Part shown: positions 22,978-27,949 of the stretch, one piece after another
How the letters are laid out: each line of letters begins with the position of its first letter
How positions within the stretch are numbered: position 1 is the first letter of the stretch
Assembly (NCBI GenBank): GCA_964476375.1
Contig: CAYYZW010000019.1
Location: 1 to 27,949, forward strand
Length of the DNA stretch: 27,949 nt
From: SAT2750 sp964476375
Lineage (GTDB): Bacteria > Planctomycetota > Planctomycetia > Pirellulales > Pirellulaceae
Direction: 5' to 3'
Translations under genes and position numbers: made by a program
The notes under the pieces: model-generated
The model's database searches: none
Told to the model about the DNA's origin: nothing
Seen by the model: the letters and a program-made list of their open reading frames with translations, nothing else

Positions 22978-24450
22978 ATGACCTCTGTGAGCGAGCCAGT
23001 TGCGCAGCCGACAATTCGTCAGACCAACTGTTTTATTGATGGCCAGTGGCAGCCGTCCCAGAGTGGGAAGACCTTCGAAACACGGCATCCGGCCAATGAA
23101 GAGGTGATCACGCAGATTGCCGAGGGGGATGCCGCCGACGTGGACTTGGCGGTCAAGGCCGCCCGTAATGCCTTTGATCATGGGCCCTGGCGAAGCATGG
23201 ATGCGCGGGAGCGTGGAGCACTGTTGTACCGCCTGGCAGACCTGATCGAGGAGGAGATTGACGAGCTGGCAGCGTTAGAGACGCTTGATAACGGCAAGCC
23301 GATTAACGATGCCCGTAATGTGGATCTGCCCCTCACGATCGACTGCCTGCGCTACTATGCCGGCTATGCTGACAAGGTTCATGGCCAGACGATCCCGGTC
23401 CGTGGCAACTACTTTACCTACACCCGCAAGGAACCGGTCGGGGTGGTTGGGCAGATCATCCCCTGGAACTTCCCCATGTTGATGGTGGCCTGGAAATGGG
23501 GGCCGGCGCTGGCAGCCGGTTGTACGGTCGTGATGAAACCGGCCGAGCAGACCCCGTTGACCTGCTTGCGGATGGCTCGCTTGGCTCAGAAAGCAGGGAT
23601 TCCAGATGGCGTGATCAATGTCGTCCCCGGTTTCGGGCCGACAGCCGGTTCGGCAGTCACCAAGCATCCCGGGATCGACAAGGTCGCTTTCACCGGTGAG
23701 TATCTCACGGCCCAGACCATCATGGCCGAGGCGGCTCCCACGCTGAAGCGTTTGACTTTCGAGCTGGGAGGAAAAAGCCCCAACGTGATTTTTTCCGATG
23801 CCGACCTGGACGCGGCCATCGCTGGTTCTCACTTTGGCCTTTACTTCAACCAGGGTCAGTGCTGCTGCGCGGGCAGTCGCGTCTTCGTGGAAGAATCGAT
23901 CCACGATGAGTTTGTTGGCCGGGTCACCGAGATGAACCAGGCGACGCAGGTGGGGGATCCCTTCGATCCCCTTACGACCCAGGGGCCGCAGGTTGACCAG
24001 AACCAGATGGACAAGATCCTGCGGTACGTCGAGGCTGGTAAGTCCGGTGGGGCGACCTGTGTGACCGGTGGTAACCGTATCGGGGATACCGGTTATTTTG
24101 TCGAACCAACCCTCTTTGACGGGGTGACCGACGAGATGGACATCGCCACGGACGAGATCTTTGGTCCGGTCATGTCCGTGCTTACCTTCAAGGACATGGA
24201 TGAACTTATCGAAAGGGCCAATAACACTTTTTATGGGCTGGCAGCCGCCGTCTGGACTCGTGATATCGGCAAGGCCCATCACATCGCGGACCATGTTCGG
24301 GCCGGAACCGTCTGGGTCAATTGCTATGATGTTTTTGATGCGGCAGCACCCTTTGGCGGTTTCAAGATGTCCGGCCAGGGCCGGGAACTGGGAGAGGCCG
24401 GGCTAAACGCCTACCTGGAGACCAAGACCGTCACGATCGCACTGGACTGA
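22978..24450 (+). CDS. NAD(P)-dependent aldehyde dehydrogenase
   Basis: The protein has 490 residues, normal for the superfamily. It contains Ile-Ile-Pro-Trp-Asn-Phe-Pro, Lys-Pro-Ala-Glu-Gln-Thr-Pro, the catalytic Glu262 (TFELGGKSP) and the catalytic Cys296 in Gly-Gln-Cys-Cys-Cys-Ala-Gly, as in ALDH1/2-like enzymes. Glu-Ile-Phe-Gly-Pro-Val follows near the C-terminus. The usual Phe-Thr-Gly-Ser-Thr motif of the cofactor site reads Phe-Thr-Gly-Glu241-Tyr-Leu here. AGGAG is 7 nt before ATG 22978, which decides the start against ATG 22972 and the longer open frame. It converts an aldehyde to a carboxylic acid in the cytoplasm. The following dehydrogenase and molybdopterin oxidoreductase suggest an oxidation cluster. 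Confidence 0.95.
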   Translation: MTSVSEPVAQPTIRQTNCFIDGQWQPSQSGKTFETRHPANEEVITQIAEGDAADVDLAVKAARNAFDHGPWRSMDARERGALLYRLADLIEEEIDELAALETLDNGKPINDARNVDLPLTIDCLRYYAGYADKVHGQTIPVRGNYFTYTRKEPVGVVGQIIPWNFPMLMVAWKWGPALAAGCTVVMKPAEQTPLTCLRMARLAQKAGIPDGVINVVPGFGPTAGSAVTKHPGIDKVAFTGEYLTAQTIMAEAAPTLKRLTFELGGKSPNVIFSDADLDAAIAGSHFGLYFNQGQCCCAGSRVFVEESIHDEFVGRVTEMNQATQVGDPFDPLTTQGPQVDQNQMDKILRYVEAGKSGGATCVTGGNRIGDTGYFVEPTLFDGVTDEMDIATDEIFGPVMSVLTFKDMDELIERANNTFYGLAAAVWTRDIGKAHHIADHVRAGTVWVNCYDVFDAAAPFGGFKMSGQGRELGEAGLNAYLETKTVTIALD

Positions 24451-24498
24451 GTTGGCCAACTCCCCGGTGAGGATAACCAGGCAGTGGAGAACGAGTAC

Positions 24499-25602
24499 AT
24501 GAAAGCGGTCGCCGTCTATCCAGGGCAGCCGGGAAGCGTCCACCTGGAAGAGATAAAGAAACCGTCAGTCCACGATGTGGCGGATGGACGGGGCGTCCTG
24601 GTTCGTGTCCTCAAGGTGGGGGTGGATGCCACCGATCGTGAGATCAATGATGCACTCTACGGGAACCCGCCCCCCGGTGATGATTTCCTGATCCTGGGAC
24701 ATGAGTGTTTTGGAGTGGTCGAGGAGGTTGGAGACAAGGTCCGTTCCGTCCAGCCTGGAGACTTTGTGACCGCCACGGTTCGCCGGCCAGGTGGTTCGAT
24801 CTACGATCAGATCGGCACGTCCGATATGACCAGTGAGGAGATCTACTTTGAGCGCGGGATTAACCTCCTGCACGGTTACCTGACCGAGTACTTCGTGGAT
24901 GAGGAAGAGTACATCGTCAAGGTTCCTCCAGGACTCAAGCATTTGCACGTCTTGATGGAGCCCATGAGCTGTGCTGCCAAGGCGGTGCAGCAGGCTTACG
25001 AGGTACAGCGACGGATGAAGGTCTGGCAGCCACAGACCGCGTACGTGATGGGAGCCGGGCAGATCGGCTTGCTGGCGACATTGATCCTCAGGCTGCGAGG
25101 CCTGGACGTCTACACGCTTGCCCGTTCCACGCCACCCACGCATAACTCGGCGATCGTGAAAGCCATGCAGGCGACGTATGTGAGTTTGTCGTCTACGTCC
25201 CTGGAGGAGCTTGCCGCTCGCGTCGGCAAGGCCGACCTGATTATTGATGCGACCGGGTCGAGCATGATGGCCTTTGAGGGGATGAAGGTCCTGGGGCACA
25301 TTGTTGTTCTGGTCTGGACCAGTACCTCGGGGGGGGAACGGTCAACCGAAATCGCCTCGGACCAGATCAACATGGACTGGGTGCTGGGAAACAAGTTGCT
25401 GCTGGGATCGGTGAATGCAAACCGACAGCATTTTGAAGCAGGTGTGAAGGACCTGGCCCTCGCGGAAGTGAGCTTCCCGGGAGCGGTGGAGAAGATTCTC
25501 ACTCATCCGGTCGAGGGGCTGGATCGGTACGAGGAGATGATACGGCTGCTGGTGGAAGAGAAGACGGCATTGAAGGTCTTCGTGAACGTTGCGGAACTTT
25601 GA
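24499..25602 (+). CDS. Glucose 1-dehydrogenase-like zinc-dependent MDR dehydrogenase
   Basis: The protein has 367 residues. The catalytic zinc ligands match the archaeal glucose dehydrogenase pattern: Asp43 (GVDATDREIN), His68-Glu69 (LGHECFG) and Glu154 (MEPMSC). The Asp at the first ligand instead of Cys is typical of the halophilic-type enzymes. The Rossmann motif Gly-Ala-Gly-Gln-Ile-Gly follows. The four-Cys lobe of structural zinc is absent. The start is ATG 24499, with GGAG upstream; a GTG at 24484 is in frame. It would oxidise glucose or another aldose to the lactone with NAD(P). It lies 48 bp after the aldehyde dehydrogenase and 49 bp before the molybdopterin oxidoreductase. The true sugar is uncertain. 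Confidence 0.85.
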   Translation: MKAVAVYPGQPGSVHLEEIKKPSVHDVADGRGVLVRVLKVGVDATDREINDALYGNPPPGDDFLILGHECFGVVEEVGDKVRSVQPGDFVTATVRRPGGSIYDQIGTSDMTSEEIYFERGINLLHGYLTEYFVDEEEYIVKVPPGLKHLHVLMEPMSCAAKAVQQAYEVQRRMKVWQPQTAYVMGAGQIGLLATLILRLRGLDVYTLARSTPPTHNSAIVKAMQATYVSLSSTSLEELAARVGKADLIIDATGSSMMAFEGMKVLGHIVVLVWTSTSGGERSTEIASDQINMDWVLGNKLLLGSVNANRQHFEAGVKDLALAEVSFPGAVEKILTHPVEGLDRYEEMIRLLVEEKTALKVFVNVAEL

Positions 25603-25651
25603 ATGACCCTGTCCGGGGGAAGCCCTGGGACATCAAGCTGGAGTCGATCTG

Positions 25652-27841
25652 ATGGCAAAACATGCGGGCGGATGGCACGCGGTCTGGTATGCCTTGAAAA
25701 AATCCCGCCAGGCAGGCGGCTTCTTGAAGATGTTCAGGGCATTGCGCAGCCGGAACGCCTGCAAGACCTGTGCCCTTGGTATGGGTGGCCAGCGGGGGGG
25801 CATGGTCAACGAAACGGGTGGATTCCCCGAAGTCTGCAAGAAATCCCTGCAGGCGATGGCCGCCGATATGCAGGGAGGGATCCGGGAAGACTTCTGGAGA
25901 AAAAACAGCCTTGCGGCGCTGAAAAAGATGACACCACGTGAGCTGGAAATGTCGGGACGGCTGGTGCAGCCATTGCTTTACGAATCCGGCTCGAAGCACC
26001 TGCGACCGATTGACTGGGAAGAGGCGATCTCACGAATCGCCTCTCGCCTCCAGGGACTCCAGCCGGATCAGACGTTCTGGTATTTCAGTGGTCGAAGTTC
26101 CAACGAGGCTGGTTTCTCGTTGCAGCTCCTGGCACGGCTGTATGGAACTAATAACGTCAATAACTGTAGTTACTACTGCCACCAGGCAAGCGGCGTGGGG
26201 CTTTCCAGTGCGATTGGCAGTGGAACTGCCACGGTCGTCCTGGAGGATCTGGAACATGCGGACCTGGTTTTTTTGATCGGCGGTAACCCGCCCAGTAACC
26301 ATCCCCGTCTGATGACGTCGCTGATGCGTATCAAGCGTCGCGGTGGAAAGGTGATCGTGATCAACCCCGTGGTGGAAACCGGGCTGGTCAAGTTCAAGAT
26401 TCCCAGTAACGTTCGCAGCATGCTGCTGGGAACCCGGGTGGCGGACCTTTACGTGCAGCCGCATATTGGCGGGGACCTGGCCCTGCTGACAGGGGTTGCC
26501 AAGGAGATCGACCATCGCGGGGCGAGTGACCGGCAATTCCTGGAAGATCATTGTGACGGTGTCGAAGCATGGCTGCAGTCGATTCGCTCGACTTCCTGGG
26601 AAGAGATCCAGAACAGGAGTGGCGTCTCGAGGGAAGAGATTGTCCAGATTGCGGATCTTTACCAGCAGAGTGAAAAGACAATCATGGGCTGGACGATGGG
26701 GATCACTCATCATCAGCACGGCGTACAGAACGTCCAGGCGATTGCCAACCTGGCACTGATGCGAGGGATGGTTGGTCGGCCACACGCGGGCCTGATGCCC
26801 ATCCGGGGACACTCCAATGTCCAGGGGATTGGTTCGGTGGGGGTCACGCCACGGTTAAAAGATGCTTTTTTTTCAGCCCTCCAGGACCACTACCAGGTAC
26901 AGCTTCCCACCAGCGAGGGGAAGGACACGCTCGCCTGTATCGAAGCGGCTCACCGGGGTGAACTGAAGATGGGTTTCTGCCTGGGTGGAAACCTCTATGG
27001 CTCCAACCCCGATTCGGTTTTTGCCGCCGAGGCGATGCAGCAGCTTGATGGACTGGTTCACCTGAGCACCACGCTCAACACGGGCCATCTTCATGGGCTC
27101 GCCGGTGAAACGATTATTCTGCCGGTGCTTGCCCGGGATGAGGAACCACAACCGACAACCCAGGAGTCAATGTTCAACTACGTGCGGTTAAGTGACGGTG
27201 GCCCGCGCCGCCACGTGGGGCCACGTGGTGAGGTCGAGGTGATCGCGGAGATTGCTTCCCGGGTTCTTGGAGAACAGGGCCCGGTGGACTGGGGCTCGAT
27301 GAAAGACACCAGTTCGATCCGCCAGGCCATCGGCCAGGTCGTTCCCGGTTTCGAGGCAATCGGCACCATCGACCAAAGCCGGAAGGAGTTCCAGATCGGT
27401 GGCCGTACATTTCACCAGCCACGGTTTGCCACGAAAAACGGTCGAGCCCGCTTGCATGCCCATCTGCTGCCGGAACTGCAGGGAGCAGAAAACGAACTGC
27501 GATTGATGACGGTCCGAAGTGAGGGCCAGTTCAACACGGTTGTTTACGAGGAAGAAGATTATTACCGGGGACAGGATCGCCGGGACGTGATCCTGGTTCA
27601 TCCGGATGATCTTGCCCGCCTGGGACTGGAGCATGACCAGTTGGTCCGCGTGCAGAGTGAAACCGGGCAGCTTGACCATATCTACCTGCGGTCGTTTGAA
27701 GCCATCCGGCAGGGGAATGCCCTGATGTATTTTCCCGAGGCGAATGTGCTGGTTAGCCGTGCCGCGGATGCCCAGTCGCGGACCCCGGCTTTCAAGGGCG
27801 TCGTGGTGCGAATTGAACCCATGGGAGCGGTCGAACGGTGA
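25652..27841 (+). CDS. Molybdopterin oxidoreductase, FdhF/YdeP family
   Basis: The protein has 729 residues and no Tat signal, so it should be cytoplasmic. Near the N-terminus it has Cys37, Cys40 and Cys62, part of an iron-sulfur site; the fourth Cys of formate dehydrogenase-type clusters is not obvious. Cys176-His177 (Tyr-Cys-His-Gln-Ala-Ser) corresponds to the selenocysteine/cysteine-His pair that holds molybdenum in formate dehydrogenase H. Later there is Gly-Gly-Asn-Pro-Pro-Ser-Asn-His-Pro-Arg and, at the C-terminus, the molybdopterin dinucleotide-binding domain (about 610-725). Formate dehydrogenase activity is not proven for the YdeP branch. It could dispose of formate or act on another small substrate. 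A membrane-protein gene follows. Confidence 0.88.
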   Translation: MAKHAGGWHAVWYALKKSRQAGGFLKMFRALRSRNACKTCALGMGGQRGGMVNETGGFPEVCKKSLQAMAADMQGGIREDFWRKNSLAALKKMTPRELEMSGRLVQPLLYESGSKHLRPIDWEEAISRIASRLQGLQPDQTFWYFSGRSSNEAGFSLQLLARLYGTNNVNNCSYYCHQASGVGLSSAIGSGTATVVLEDLEHADLVFLIGGNPPSNHPRLMTSLMRIKRRGGKVIVINPVVETGLVKFKIPSNVRSMLLGTRVADLYVQPHIGGDLALLTGVAKEIDHRGASDRQFLEDHCDGVEAWLQSIRSTSWEEIQNRSGVSREEIVQIADLYQQSEKTIMGWTMGITHHQHGVQNVQAIANLALMRGMVGRPHAGLMPIRGHSNVQGIGSVGVTPRLKDAFFSALQDHYQVQLPTSEGKDTLACIEAAHRGELKMGFCLGGNLYGSNPDSVFAAEAMQQLDGLVHLSTTLNTGHLHGLAGETIILPVLARDEEPQPTTQESMFNYVRLSDGGPRRHVGPRGEVEVIAEIASRVLGEQGPVDWGSMKDTSSIRQAIGQVVPGFEAIGTIDQSRKEFQIGGRTFHQPRFATKNGRARLHAHLLPELQGAENELRLMTVRSEGQFNTVVYEEEDYYRGQDRRDVILVHPDDLARLGLEHDQLVRVQSETGQLDHIYLRSFEAIRQGNALMYFPEANVLVSRAADAQSRTPAFKGVVVRIEPMGAVER

Positions 27842-27869
27842 AAAGGAGCCCCCCGCGGTGTAGGAAGAT

Positions 27870-27949
27870 ATGACCGGTTTGCAGAAACGATCAGAATTTG
27901 CCTGGCTCTCGGCGATCACCGTGCTGGTCGGGGCGTTCCTGCTGTTCCA
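27870..27949 (+). CDS. N-terminus of a membrane protein (3' end outside window)
   Basis: ATG 27870 is preceded by AGGAAGAT and opens a frame of 26 complete codons that runs off the window. A short polar start (Thr-Gly-Leu-Gln-Lys-Arg-Ser-Glu) is followed by a hydrophobic stretch that looks like a first membrane helix. It follows the FdhF/YdeP-type gene by 28 bp and is probably in the same operon. Too little is present to assign a family. Confidence 0.55.
   Translation, partial: MTGLQKRSEFAWLSAITVLVGAFLLF

Noticed and set aside
1..27949. CRISPR arrays, insertion sequences, phage genes and toxin-antitoxin pairs
   Set aside because: I found no spaced direct repeats, transposase or integrase motifs, or small paired toxin-like genes.

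Overview
The window looks like chromosome of a GC-rich Gram-negative bacterium, most likely a planctomycete. This is inferred from gene content and style, not from a marker gene. The pointers are a TolC/MacB-type envelope exporter, Tat- and Sec-secreted catabolic enzymes, an octaheme cytochrome c fused to HEAT/TPR repeats, a gingipain-like C25 peptidase, a lone EboE-like protein, and a lipoprotein whose Trp-Asp-Tyr-Cys-Cys motif I recall, without verification, from planctomycete hypothetical proteins. I see no phage, transposon, IS or CRISPR. Coding density is high and no gene-free stretch exceeds about 250 bp.

Layout. (1) 1-4.9 kb: the tail of a membrane protein, a secreted C25 peptidase and tRNA-Gly(CCC) on the minus strand, a secreted esterase on the plus strand, and an EboE-like TIM-barrel protein on the minus strand. 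(2) 5.1-12.1 kb: an exporter locus holding TolC, a Cys-rich secreted protein, an FtsX-type permease, an OB-fold-like Cys-rich lipoprotein, a membrane-fusion protein broken by an in-frame TAG, an ABC ATPase and a second FtsX permease. A promoter with an inverted repeat lies in front of the Cys-rich gene. (3) 12.1-18.2 kb: a Gfo/Idh/MocA oxidoreductase and a fumarylacetoacetase-family enzyme on plus, converging on a minus-strand run of amidase, nitrilase-superfamily amidohydrolase and an exported enolase-superfamily protein. This looks like a small-molecule catabolic locus of unknown substrate. (4) 18.4-27.9 kb: an octaheme cytochrome, a GalU-like nucleotidyltransferase, a GHMP kinase resembling plant glucuronokinase, an aldehyde dehydrogenase, a glucose-dehydrogenase-like MDR protein, an FdhF/YdeP-type molybdopterin oxidoreductase, and the start of another membrane protein. 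All are on plus, and sugar activation and oxidation is the common theme.

The observations I would check first are the single in-frame amber codon splitting the membrane-fusion protein of an otherwise intact exporter, the two Cys-rich envelope proteins built into that exporter operon with a dyad over its promoter, and the GalU plus glucuronokinase pair, which would give a salvage route to UDP-glucuronate.
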